Positions 32,861 through 41,801 of a stretch of 41,801 bases of DNA are shown here, in pieces (the stretch's first letter is position 1; each line of letters begins with the position of its first letter). The notes beneath the pieces are model-generated. The model ran no database searches and had not been told where the DNA came from. It worked only from the letters and a program-made list of their open reading frames with translations. This DNA is from an uncultured Oscillospiraceae bacterium (GTDB lineage Bacteria; Bacillota; Clostridia; Oscillospirales; Oscillospiraceae): contig CALXDM010000013.1 in assembly GCA_944387065.1 (NCBI GenBank), positions 1 to 41,801 on the forward strand, read 5' to 3'. A program made the position numbers and the translations under genes.

Positions 32861-34093
32861 ATGTTAAAGAAAAAAACCGTGCTGCTGGCTGTCACCGGCA
32901 GCATCGCCTGTTATAAGTCCGCCAGCCTGGCCTCTGCCCTGGTGAAGCAGGGGGCCAACGTCCAGGTGTTGATGAGCAGAAACGCCACCGAGTTCATTGG
33001 TCCCCACACCTTTGAGTCTTTGACGGGCAACCGGGTGAACGTGGACACATTCGACCGCAATTACCAGTTCCAGGTGGAGCACATCGCCCTGGCCGACCAG
33101 GCGGATGTGGTACTGGTGGCCCCGGCCACCGCCAACGTGCTGGCCAAGCTGGCCCACGGGCTGGCGGACGATATGCTCACCACCACCATCCTGGCCTGCC
33201 GCTGCCCAAAACTGGCCGCCCCCGCCATGAACACCCGGATGTATGAAAACCCGGTGACCCAGGACAACCTGGATCTTCTGCGGCGATACGGCTGGGAGCT
33301 GATCGAGCCGGCCAGCGGCCAGCTGGCCTGCGGCGAGGTGGGAAAGGGCAAAATGCCGGAGCCGGAGGAGCTGCTGGAGTATGTGAAGCACGCCATTGGC
33401 CACGAGAAGGACATGGCGGGGCTGCGGGTGCTGGTCACCGCCGGCCCCACCCAGGAGGCACTGGATCCGGTGCGCTGTCTCACCAACCACTCCACCGGCC
33501 GGATGGGCTATGCCATTGCCCGGGCCGCCGCGGCCCGAGGGGCCGCCGTCACCCTGGTGTCCGGCCCCACCAATCTGAAAAAGCCTGTCTGTATGGAGAC
33601 GGTGGACGTGGTATCCGCTCAGGATATGTTCGAGGCGGTCACCATGCGGGCGGCGGAGCAGGACATCATCATCAAGGCCGCTGCCGTGGCCGACTACCGC
33701 CCTGCGGTCCAGGCAGAGGACAAGATCAAGAAGCGCAACACCGGCGCTGACCTGTCCCTCCCCCTGGCCCGCACCAGGGATATCCTGGCCTGGCTGGGGG
33801 AGCACAGAGCTCCCGGGCAGTTCCTGTGCGGCTTTTCCATGGAGACGCGGGATCTGGTGGAACATTCCCGGCAAAAGCTGGAGCGCAAGCGCCTGGATCT
33901 GATCGCCGCCAACAACTTGCGGGATCCGGGGTCAGGCTTTGGGACCTCCACCAATCAGCTCACCCTCATCGGGCCCGACCAGCTGGTGGAGCTGCCCCTC
34001 ATGAGCAAGGAGGAAGCCGCCCACGCCCTGTTAACCCATATCCTGGCCCGGCGGGAATCGGCCTTCGACCTGGCGACGCGTTCTACATACTAA
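32861..34093 (+). CDS. coaBC: Phosphopantothenoylcysteine decarboxylase / phosphopantothenate-cysteine ligase CoaBC
   Basis: 410-residue bifunctional flavoprotein for two CoA steps. The decarboxylase half (1-190) has VTGSIACYK, the catalytic His in HIALADQADVVLVAPAT, PAMNTRMYENP and the reactive Cys in SGQLACGEVGKGKM. The ligase half has TAGPTQEALDPVRC, NHSTGRMGYAIA and the CTP-site KIKKRN. The start is the ATG at 32861 behind GGAGAGGAG; the longer frame runs through the promoter. The gene is divergent from panT-coaX. Confidence 0.96.
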   Translation: MLKKKTVLLAVTGSIACYKSASLASALVKQGANVQVLMSRNATEFIGPHTFESLTGNRVNVDTFDRNYQFQVEHIALADQADVVLVAPATANVLAKLAHGLADDMLTTTILACRCPKLAAPAMNTRMYENPVTQDNLDLLRRYGWELIEPASGQLACGEVGKGKMPEPEELLEYVKHAIGHEKDMAGLRVLVTAGPTQEALDPVRCLTNHSTGRMGYAIARAAAARGAAVTLVSGPTNLKKPVCMETVDVVSAQDMFEAVTMRAAEQDIIIKAAAVADYRPAVQAEDKIKKRNTGADLSLPLARTRDILAWLGEHRAPGQFLCGFSMETRDLVEHSRQKLERKRLDLIAANNLRDPGSGFGTSTNQLTLIGPDQLVELPLMSKEEAAHALLTHILARRESAFDLATRSTY

Positions 34094-34354
34094 GAGACAT
34101 CATTGGTCGGAGGCCGCTCCTTCATTCCGGCTTATGCGGGACTGGATCGGACACACTTCTCTATAGCCAGGAAAACGGAACCGGCTGTGGAGCGCCAGTG
34201 GGCAGCGTGAAATTCCCAGCGAAACCCGGACTCCCCTACAGCCCACCTACATGCCCGCCTATTGACCGCCGTCCCTCGATTTTGACCCGAATGAGTCAAG
34301 TCCGGGCCAGTCACCTTGTTTGAAAAAACCGATTCACGCTTGCCGCTTAAACAA
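34094..34354. other. Noncoding gap between coaBC and the surface protein gene
   Basis: No convincing ORF, RNA gene or repeat was seen before the terminator at 34355. The short open frames on either strand have neither ribosome sites nor recognisable protein. Confidence 0.6.
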
Positions 34355-34391
34355 AAAAATCGCCAAAGACACGATGTCTTTGGCGATTTTT
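34355..34391. terminator. Bidirectional terminator
   Basis: AAAAATCGCCAAAGACA (34355-34371) pairs with TGTCTTTGGCGATTTTT (34375-34391): 17-bp stem, 3-nt loop, with A and T tracts on either side. It serves the 3' ends of both coaBC and the surface protein gene. Confidence 0.93.
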
Positions 34392-34469
34392 CGTTTCATT
34401 GCCCGCTTGACAAAGGGCAGTTCATTTCTCCAGGGATAGCTTGCATTGTTTGCAACAGGGCTACTTTGC

Positions 34470-37400
34470 TTACTTGGCGAGGTTCTCCAGGAAGCGCATC
34501 ACCACCGCCGCCACCTGGCAGCGCTCACTGTTGCCCTTGGGATTGATCTGGTTGTCGGAACCTTGGATCAGACCGTGGCCCACCATCCACTGCATGGAGG
34601 TCTGCGCCCAATCGGCCACCGTAGCCCGGTCTGTAAAGACGGATAGATCTCCGCTGGCGGCCAGGTCGTAGCCCTTGTATTGGGCGTAGCGGTATATCAT
34701 GGCCACCATCTGCTCCCGGGTGATGGCATCGCCAGGGCCGAACAGCCCATCGCCGTAGCCGCTGACTATGCCATTTTCAACCCCCCAAGCTGCCGCCTGA
34801 TCATACCATACCCCGGCAGCCACGTCGGTGAAGTCAGAACCGCCCACGTTGGGCTGTCCCTCCATCCGCCACAGGGTGGTGACAAACTGGGACCGAGTCA
34901 TGATACCATGAGGGTCGAAGGTGGCATCCCCGGTGCCCTGCATCAGACCGTTCTCCCAGACGTAGCGCACCGCCTCGTTGATCCAACCGCTGTCGCTCAC
35001 ATCTGCGAAGGGCAGTTCTTCCGGTTTGCTCTCCCGGAAGATTGCGGTAATGGTTTGGTTCTCATTCAGATCTGTAAAAGTATATGCGCTGACAGCGCCT
35101 ATACTGATACCGTCCACCAGCACATCAGCAATCTCGTAGCCCTCATCGGCGGTGATCGTGAAGGTCTGTCTGCCGCCAGCGGCCACCGCTACAGCGCCGG
35201 CAGGACTGATGGATCCACCTTCCCCCGCAGAGGAGGTGATGATTCGGCCGCTGCTGCTACCACCGCCAAAGCTTTCCCGGTCGCAAACGCCCACAATTGT
35301 GAGGTCCTCCTCAACTGTGTAGGCCGATACAGATCCAATATACTTCTCATTTACCATCAATTGACTTGCTCTAAAACCGTCGTTGGGCACCAATTTGATG
35401 GTCAGCACATCTCCATATCTGATTTTCGCCCCGCTTTGCAGGCTCTCGCCATCACTGTTAAGTACAGTGATCGTACCATTATTCGGTTGCTCGAAACTCA
35501 GGGTGAACTCTTCAATTTCCGTGAAATGTGCCTCCACATCCACGTTGGACATCAGATCCTCCAGTAGATAGGTATCCTCCAAAACTAACCCATCGACGGG
35601 CAGGTGCTCAGCTACTCCGTCGCGTTCCACCACCCACTTGGTCATCCGCTGGTCCTCATATGCTTGGGCCGTAAACAGAACATCCGATCTGGGCACCAGG
35701 TATTCCCCGTTGGTCACCCATCGGTCTCCGGACTGGGCCGTCACTACTCCTGTGCTGCGGGCCACTTCCTCGAAGGTCAGCTGGTACTCAAACTTCGCAC
35801 CAAATTTGGCCTGGGCCTGAATGCCGTTTTCATCTACAGGCAGCGTGACACTGGCCTCGCTGTAGTTTTTCAGATCTCCCGTCCAGCCCTCAAACTGGAA
35901 ATAGGTATCCGGTACAGCGCTCACGGTCACTTCACTGCCCTTAAAGACCTTTAGGTTGCCAGTACTACGGTCATTCATATTCAAATCCAAGGTTTTTCCT
36001 GCCTGGGTAATTTGAACTTGTCCCCCACTGGCCTGCAATACGCCTAGGTCAATTTCTGCATACAGGTCCGGATCCTCTATGTTGGCAAACACGGGGCTGA
36101 TCTCATGGCTGTCTTTGGTGGGCGTGAAATTCAGCTCGTTCACCCCAATTGACTGAACCTCCACGCCATCAATGCGCCATCCTTCCAGCACGTATCCCTC
36201 ATCAGGATATGCCACCAGTGTCATGCCGTCTGCCCGCACACTTACCGGTGTGCTTGGGATCTCATCCCCGTCCACATAGGCCGACACTGTTCCGCCGGCC
36301 CCTTCGTTCTCCGTCCCAAAGCTTATGGAACTACGCTCTTTCACCTTTTCAATCTTCACTGTGACTATGCCATTGTCCCGTAGGATAAAGTCATATTCCA
36401 CCTGCTCATCGCTGAAAGCGATCTCCTGGGCCGGTTGGTCGCCCTGTTGGATGGTAATTCCGGTCACGAGATACCCTTCATCGGCTGTGATTGTCAAATA
36501 GACCACGCTGGTCTCGGGCACGGGGCCGCTCTCATCGAGCGTCACCCCATTGGCCACAGCCTCCACCGTGCCGTTCTCCCCTCCGTCAAGGGTCAGCGTG
36601 TAATTGGCCCTCTCCGTCTGGGCCTCCACCTGATTAGATGGTACGCTCTCTTGCTCCAGACCGCTGTCCGCCTGGTGGACAGCGACCACCCAGAACACAT
36701 AGCTTGAGTTGCTATCTAGGCCATCCACATGGAAGTTGGGCTCGGTAATCATCTCGTCATTCAGCTTGGTCTGTTTGCCCGACTCATCCTCCATATAAAT
36801 ATTGTAACCGTCAACTTCTTTGAAGGTAGCCACATTCTTCCGCTCCTCAGAGGGAACGGGTTCGCTCCAACTCAGGTCAAAGGCATTTGCCCCTGACTGC
36901 TCCACTTTTAAATCACTTACTGGCTGCGGCGGCGTCTCCAACCCGTCCAACTGGTAGAGCAGTATTGGCGTCTCACCCTCGCCGTCCCCGTCCAAATCTA
37001 GCTCGGCTTGCCCAAACTGCCAGGCAAATTTGTACTGGCCAGAGGTTTCTTGTGGGATGCGCATATTCTGCTCAAAGGATTGGGAATTTAAGTTGGCCAC
37101 TGTACCAGAAGTCCCGGCAGCGTTGGTGTTAGTTTCATAGGAACTACTCCCCCGGCTAAAGCCATATCCTGTGGAGGCACCTACATATACTTCCGTACCC
37201 AGCAGCCCGAAGCCGCCACCCACCGACATAGAGAAGCTAAACCCATGGGCCTGGCCCTTGGAAATGGTTTCGCTCTGCTCCTGGGTCCACGCACTGGTGA
37301 TAGATCCAGCGGCGTAACCCAGTTCATACACCTTACTGGTTACCTCCATCCCATCAGTGGCCTCCTGCATATAGCCAAAGGGGCTGCCCTCATTGCCCAG

Positions 37401-40022
37401 GAATTTGGCCGTTTCCCCGGCATTTTCGTCCACCTTATACAACGGTTTGAACTTAGTTTGATCTCCATCATACAAGTCTGTCATCGCTGTATTGTAGTAG
37501 TCCACAAATGCATTATAACTCTCCACCCCCAGGGTGTAGTAACGGGGCTGTTTGGGCACCACGACCTGGATAGCGTCCGTGGTCAGATAGCTTTTGTCAT
37601 ATTCATTTTCCCCCGCCGGCTTCGTGCGCTCCGGCCAGGTGCCGTCCGGTTTCATGATGTCATAGGTGTAGATGAACACCGGGGTACGCTGAAGGACTAC
37701 CATATCGTGGGAACCAGCGGAAAAAGTATCCGTATAGCTGATAGACAAACTCTCCTCGAAGCTGCTGGTAAACTCCCCGCTGTAGCCCATCTCCAGTTGA
37801 AGCTTGACGGTGGCAAACAGCCCGCCGGAAACACTGGAATTGACACCCACACTCACCGAATGGGTGTCCGAGGTGGACTCCCCATAGGAATAGGAGGTGG
37901 TCAGTGAATAAGATGTGCTGCTTGGCAGGAAGTTGCTGATGCCGCCCAACTCATCAAAATAAGGGGCGGCCTGAAGTACCGCCTGGACCTGAGGATCGGC
38001 ATAGGTGTAGTACTTCCCGGTATACCGGGCCATCTGGCCGTCCTTGTCCCGGTCAATGGCCACAACAAAGCAGTTCAGCCGCTCCGCAGGGCTCCCCTCC
38101 GAAGCATAAGTATTATCTCCGTGGTTGAGCACGAGCCAGCCCTCGTAGCCGCTTTTTGCAGGCTCAAACATATCGCTGGAAAAAAACTCTTGGGATACGC
38201 CCGGCCGTATCAGCGCACCATCCTGGTCAAACTCGTCATCATAGTTTGTGCCACCCACGATACCTACCTTGTACCAGTAGTTATCATAGGTATGCGTCCA
38301 GTAGTTGCCCTCTTCATTAATACCCCGGATGAACACAAACTGCTCCCGGCCTAGGTCGTTGCCGTCAAAGTTACCGCCCACCACCGATGAGATAAAGTTT
38401 GTGTTCAGCTTGTCCCATCCTATCATGTTGATGGCCCAGTCCATAGCATAGGCAATATAGAGGCAGACAGGCTCGTTGCCGCTCATGCTGTAAATACCAC
38501 CGTTGAGAAACACGTGCTCCGGGTTACCACGGCCATCAATAGCAGCGGTGGCCACGGCGAAGGGGGCCCAGTAACAGTCGCTGACATCAATAGGCTCATC
38601 CTCGCTGATTCCCTTAGACATGGAAGCATTCACCGGCCCCAGATAGCGAGTGTGGAGGACCCCGTTATCAAAGGAATAGCTTGCCACCTCATACTTTGTA
38701 TTGTCAATACTAAAGTTGACATCTGCGGTGGCTCTATAGCCCGCCACTACGATCTCGTCAGTGCCATCGCCATCTATATCGCCCGCAGCCACCGAGGGAG
38801 CGGCCATGGTTCTGCTGTCTGCGTCATAGATATATGTGGTGACGGGGATCTGATTCAGAACCGAGTTTGGTTGGCTCCCCGTCTGCCGTTGGCCATAGGC
38901 CACCGCCAGCATAGGGGAATACAACTCCGTGGCCAGCCCCTGTATGCCGGAGCGACTCATGTAGGACACCGCCACTAGGTCATCCACCCGGTCGAGATTG
39001 AAGTCACCAGTGGCCAGGCTGACTCCCAGCTTGTCGGTATAGTGTCCAGCATTCCGACTGCCAAATTCGGAATTCCGATACTGCTCGTGGAGGAAGAGCC
39101 GGCTCTCCCCGATCTTGCTCAGATTGTTGCTGCCGTCGTTAAAACTGTACTCCACCAGTTTGTAATTCTCGTTGTCTGCGGGATAGTAGATGACAATGGT
39201 GTCTTTTCCATCTCCGTCGTAATCGCCAGCTGTGATGGAAAAAAAGTTTGCAGCCTTGTGCTGATGCATATTACTTACATCATTCACTGAATGGATACCG
39301 AAGTTATAGTGCTCGTTCCTGGCTTCCTCGCCAATCCAGGAAGCATCACCCACTTCACATACAGTGGAATACTCTCCTGTATTCGCGTCCATCACCCACA
39401 GGTACACCTTGTCATTCTGCGGGTCGCTTCCGTCAAACCCCACAAAGGCTACATGGTCGTTGTAGCCGCTGCTGGTGGGATCCAAAGCAACAGCCTCAGT
39501 GAAGGAATAGACCGGCCCGCCGTCCTCCTGGATATTTTGAGAATAGGCCGTCACGTTCTCAAACGCCTCGAGATGAGCCCTATCCGCCACCACCTGACTC
39601 ACATCCAAATTCTCATACCAGAACATCTGGTTGGTCGGGTCGCTGTAATAGGGAGTAGCATGTGAGAGGGGATTGGAGTAGAGCAGCAGCTCATTCTTGA
39701 CATTGAGGTTGAACGGTACATTCTCATCGTAGCCGTATGGATTTTCCCAGCTCTCTGAGTCAAACCCCGCAGGGATATTCTGCAAGGTCATAATGTCATT
39801 AAATCGATCCTGCTCCGCATTGGTTTGCGCATCTCCCCCCTCTGCCTGGATGGTCAAAGTCTCCTCTACCCCTATAGGTTTATCCCCTTTCATCTGGTCG
39901 CCGATCCAATCCGCCTTGGTAGCCAATGCCCCCATAGGTAGGATGGAAAGGCATAAAGCTGCTGCGAGCATCCAGCTCAGTAGCCTTCCGATGGGCGAGT
40001 GATTGATTCCTCTTTTTCTCAC
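34470..40022 (-). CDS. Giant SLH-anchored surface protein with FG-GAP repeats, beta-rich pore-like core, FnIII and InlB-like repeats
   Basis: 1850 residues. GTG start behind AGAAGGAGA. Signal peptide (1-35). Four FG-GAP/VCBS-type calcium repeats: AGDYDGDGKDTIVIYY (265-280), TGDFNLDRVDDL (338-349), AGDIDGDGTDEIVV (413-426), GGNFDGND (549-556). Two Ser/Thr/Gly-rich alternating stretches (700-790 and 900-1005) of a kind seen in aerolysin- or MACPF-like barrels. A fibronectin III domain (1031-1137). Three or four bacterial repeat (InlB B-like) units (1138-1650: GYLVTGITI, GYVLEGWRIDG, YFQFEGWTGD). Three SLH domains (1670-1850) that bind secondary cell-wall polymer. Codon use is less GC-rich than its neighbours, suggesting transfer. 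Role probably adhesion or interaction; the pore idea is my inference from residue alternation only. Confidence 0.88.
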   Translation of the reverse strand: MRKRGINHSPIGRLLSWMLAAALCLSILPMGALATKADWIGDQMKGDKPIGVEETLTIQAEGGDAQTNAEQDRFNDIMTLQNIPAGFDSESWENPYGYDENVPFNLNVKNELLLYSNPLSHATPYYSDPTNQMFWYENLDVSQVVADRAHLEAFENVTAYSQNIQEDGGPVYSFTEAVALDPTSSGYNDHVAFVGFDGSDPQNDKVYLWVMDANTGEYSTVCEVGDASWIGEEARNEHYNFGIHSVNDVSNMHQHKAANFFSITAGDYDGDGKDTIVIYYPADNENYKLVEYSFNDGSNNLSKIGESRLFLHEQYRNSEFGSRNAGHYTDKLGVSLATGDFNLDRVDDLVAVSYMSRSGIQGLATELYSPMLAVAYGQRQTGSQPNSVLNQIPVTTYIYDADSRTMAAPSVAAGDIDGDGTDEIVVAGYRATADVNFSIDNTKYEVASYSFDNGVLHTRYLGPVNASMSKGISEDEPIDVSDCYWAPFAVATAAIDGRGNPEHVFLNGGIYSMSGNEPVCLYIAYAMDWAINMIGWDKLNTNFISSVVGGNFDGNDLGREQFVFIRGINEEGNYWTHTYDNYWYKVGIVGGTNYDDEFDQDGALIRPGVSQEFFSSDMFEPAKSGYEGWLVLNHGDNTYASEGSPAERLNCFVVAIDRDKDGQMARYTGKYYTYADPQVQAVLQAAPYFDELGGISNFLPSSTSYSLTTSYSYGESTSDTHSVSVGVNSSVSGGLFATVKLQLEMGYSGEFTSSFEESLSISYTDTFSAGSHDMVVLQRTPVFIYTYDIMKPDGTWPERTKPAGENEYDKSYLTTDAIQVVVPKQPRYYTLGVESYNAFVDYYNTAMTDLYDGDQTKFKPLYKVDENAGETAKFLGNEGSPFGYMQEATDGMEVTSKVYELGYAAGSITSAWTQEQSETISKGQAHGFSFSMSVGGGFGLLGTEVYVGASTGYGFSRGSSSYETNTNAAGTSGTVANLNSQSFEQNMRIPQETSGQYKFAWQFGQAELDLDGDGEGETPILLYQLDGLETPPQPVSDLKVEQSGANAFDLSWSEPVPSEERKNVATFKEVDGYNIYMEDESGKQTKLNDEMITEPNFHVDGLDSNSSYVFWVVAVHQADSGLEQESVPSNQVEAQTERANYTLTLDGGENGTVEAVANGVTLDESGPVPETSVVYLTITADEGYLVTGITIQQGDQPAQEIAFSDEQVEYDFILRDNGIVTVKIEKVKERSSISFGTENEGAGGTVSAYVDGDEIPSTPVSVRADGMTLVAYPDEGYVLEGWRIDGVEVQSIGVNELNFTPTKDSHEISPVFANIEDPDLYAEIDLGVLQASGGQVQITQAGKTLDLNMNDRSTGNLKVFKGSEVTVSAVPDTYFQFEGWTGDLKNYSEASVTLPVDENGIQAQAKFGAKFEYQLTFEEVARSTGVVTAQSGDRWVTNGEYLVPRSDVLFTAQAYEDQRMTKWVVERDGVAEHLPVDGLVLEDTYLLEDLMSNVDVEAHFTEIEEFTLSFEQPNNGTITVLNSDGESLQSGAKIRYGDVLTIKLVPNDGFRASQLMVNEKYIGSVSAYTVEEDLTIVGVCDRESFGGGSSSGRIITSSAGEGGSISPAGAVAVAAGGRQTFTITADEGYEIADVLVDGISIGAVSAYTFTDLNENQTITAIFRESKPEELPFADVSDSGWINEAVRYVWENGLMQGTGDATFDPHGIMTRSQFVTTLWRMEGQPNVGGSDFTDVAAGVWYDQAAAWGVENGIVSGYGDGLFGPGDAITREQMVAMIYRYAQYKGYDLAASGDLSVFTDRATVADWAQTSMQWMVGHGLIQGSDNQINPKGNSERCQVAAVVMRFLENLAK

Positions 40023-41057
40023 AACAATCTCCTTCTTTCATATTTTTCCTATCTATAGGAACCATCCGTTTCCGGTTGGTTTCGGGTTTGACCTGTTGCA
40101 TATGCGCCGGTCAAAAACAGAATTAGCGAATATCACATACGCCAAACCGCATTTAACCCGCAAGGAACCAGCGCAATCTGCAGGGTAGTTGGGCGCAGGA
40201 CACATCCCGCTTCCCTCAGGCTATCGGGAAACCTTGTCAGGGATTCGTGCGCTATTGCTAAGGTTTGGGTTTTCACTCTAGCCCAGAAATTAGAATATTT
40301 CTCTTTCAGCCACACTTTTAGAGCGGTAGACAGAAATAGAAATATAGAGAAATTCTATCTGTATTACAAGGAAACCTGTATCCTTCACACCAATTTCCGA
40401 CAGAATCCATGTGCCACTGGATAAGCCATTTATCATTCCAAAAAAACGATACACATTATAATTATTAATCATAATATATATGTTTTCTTCATTTGTCAAT
40501 AGTATTTATATGTTTCTTTATATAAATCGCTTTCTTTTTGCCCATTATTTTGTAAAATATACCCTAATATTGCTCTATTTGATGTATATTTGCCCATACT
40601 CCTTGATTTTAGAAAGCTTTAATATACATAAATAAACATTATTTCCTAATAATAGGGTTTTTCAATTATCACCTTTACCCCATAAGCTCACCTCATACCA
40701 AAGGTAAAACATAGCCCTGAAAAGCAAAAGCAGCGCAACATCTGATTTTACAAGCAGCCTTCTTACTGGAACCAATTGCAACGTTCCCTTACTGTGTGAA
40801 CCGCAGCCTTTTCCCATAGAGGAAGGGAAATAAGCACGAGTTTAAGCTGCATCTTCCCATTTATGGCATCCACTTTGACAACGGGGAAAAGGGCCGCAGA
40901 GCGCAAAAAAAGCGGGGCCTCCGGCCTGAAAAATCAGGCGGAAGCCCCACTCCATCTCGTACAAAGGCTTAATTTTCCCATCTAGCGGAAAGGACATCTG
41001 TGGAAAATCACTTTGGATTTTGGGCTCTAAAAAGCCCGCAAACCCGCATGAATACTG
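40023..41057. other. AT-rich noncoding region upstream of the surface protein
   Basis: About 1 kb with no credible gene on either strand. The part from about 40290 to 40700 is strikingly AT-rich compared with the rest of the window. TTTGACC (40087-40093) and GGTCAAA (40109-40115) form an inverted repeat about 65 nt before the surface protein start, a possible operator or promoter element. A GC hairpin with an A-run lies at 40903-40948. Confidence 0.6.
40903..40948 (-). terminator. Terminator-like hairpin, minus strand
   Basis: GGGGCCTCCGGCCTGA (40914-40929) pairs imperfectly with TCAGGCGGAAGCCCC (40934-40948). On the minus strand it is followed by TTTTTTT (complement of 40905-40911). No gene that would use it is visible within the window. 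Confidence 0.6.
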
Positions 41058-41094
41058 ACAAAAATGGACCGGTCATCTATTATGACCGGTCCAT
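41058..41094 (-). terminator. Terminator of the original tRNA gene
   Basis: ATGGACCGGTCA (41064-41075) pairs perfectly with TGACCGGTCCAT (41083-41094). On the minus strand the stem is followed by TTTTG. It lies directly after the tRNA 3' end. Confidence 0.85.
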
Positions 41095-41095
41095 A

Positions 41096-41141
<46 letters not shown>

Positions 41142-41272
41142 TGCGGATCGTTGATGATTTTGGCCCCGTTGGGTGCTTTTCAGCCCTTTCCGCTCGGAAT
41201 GTGTATGATGTTTGACCATGCATGGTTCGTTGGCTCCACATAGTCCAGAACCCGTATGGGTCACGGTTTGGG

Positions 41273-41503
41273 TCAGGCGGAAACGGACTCGTCAAAGAAG
41301 CCTCGCACAGGCTGAGAGGAAAGCTCCCGTTTGGCCAGTTCTCGCTCATAGTTGACACGGGTGATCTCTTCAATAAATGCCTTTTGTGTGGGGGTGGCTG
41401 TGAGCCAAGAGACATTGAACTTTTTGCACATGGAGAAAAAAGTTCCGTACCACAGCCGGTCTTCCTCACTCTCATGGGTGAAATACCACTTGGCGTTTTC
41501 CAT
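41273..41503 (-). CDS. Small conserved-looking protein of the integrated element
   Basis: 76 residues starting MENAKWYFTHESEEDRLWYG at the ATG at 41503, behind GGAGGGAGGG. It is highly charged, has no membrane segment or signal, and is probably helical (KAFIEEITRVNYERELAKREL). I do not recognise a function; small proteins of this look occur in clostridial ICEs and phages. It lies just inside the region to the right of the tRNA scar, so it is probably element cargo or a maintenance gene. The rest of 41141-41801 shows no other gene I can support. Confidence 0.6.
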   Translation of the reverse strand: MENAKWYFTHESEEDRLWYGTFFSMCKKFNVSWLTATPTQKAFIEEITRVNYERELAKRELSSQPVRGFFDESVSA

Positions 41504-41801
41504 CTTCAGCCCTCCCTCCAGGCAATCTGTGCCGCCTGTTTCTTGAAACCAGTGTACCATGAGAGCAACGAGTTTACAACTCTGGAGGGAAGCCAAAATT
41601 TCCGCCTCTTGCCCCTTGTGAGCCGATGTGTGGCCTCTTGGCGAATGGGGAGAGTAACTGGCCCCAGCAAGGTCTCTGGGGGGAATTTTGGCCTATTTGC
41701 AGGGCAGATGGCAGTCGACGAAAGAAAAGCAGCCGGCTATGTGTTTGTCAAGCAAAAAATATTCAGATAAAGTGAATGCTTGTGAGATGAAAAACGGCGC
41801 A

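Overview
The window looks like the chromosome of a GC-rich, low-branching Firmicute of the gut Oscillospiraceae (Flavonifractor / Lawsonibacter / Intestinimonas-like). This is inferred from strong Shine-Dalgarno sites (AAGGAG/GGAGG), sigma-A type promoters, a TPP-controlled thiazole salvage operon, ECF S-components, a clostridial-type two-subunit iron-sulfur serine dehydratase, and an SLH-anchored surface protein. No taxonomic search was possible.

Layout. 1-1194 is the 3' part of a large serine recombinase, the end of an integrated element. 1292-4181: a LysR regulator divergent from a cysteine-nucleophile alpha/beta hydrolase and an aldo/keto reductase. 4287-6276: ThrE-type amino acid exporter plus a YjjG-type HAD phosphatase. 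6341-7770: two lipoproteins (SGNH hydrolase, DUF4358-like). 7837-13278: ftsH, divergent from rlmB and a large membrane protein that reads as a P-type ATPase stripped of its catalytic motifs. 13511-18183: a galactose-type mglBAC operon with two odd proteins. MglB appears circularly permuted and MglC carries a cytoplasmic coiled-coil extension of about 215 residues. 18247-22112: LysR divergent from a DAACS symporter and sdaAB-sdaAA (serine uptake and deamination). 22297-27307: LysR, then metNIQ and an M20 deacylase behind a leader peptide rich in Met and Cys and a terminator hairpin. 27380-31066 (minus strand): TPP riboswitch, thiD-thiW-thiM-thiE-tenA, with tenA frameshifted. 31161-34093: CoA supply, panT-coaX on the minus strand divergent from coaBC. 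34470-40022: an 1850-residue SLH surface protein in a less GC-rich stretch, preceded by about 1 kb of AT-rich noncoding DNA. 41096-41140: the 3' 45 nt of a tRNA with anticodon CAT, cut at the anticodon loop, which looks like the att scar of a second integrated element that occupies the right edge.

The core is a set of compact transport-plus-metabolism modules: import a nutrient (galactose, serine, methionine or cysteine derivatives, thiazole, pantothenate) and process it, each with a local regulator (LysR, riboswitch or leader peptide). Mobile DNA borders both ends.

Strongest candidates for new biology are the circularly permuted galactose-binding lipoprotein with its extended permease, the degenerate P-type ATPase beside rlmB, and the Met/Cys-rich leader peptide before metNIQ.
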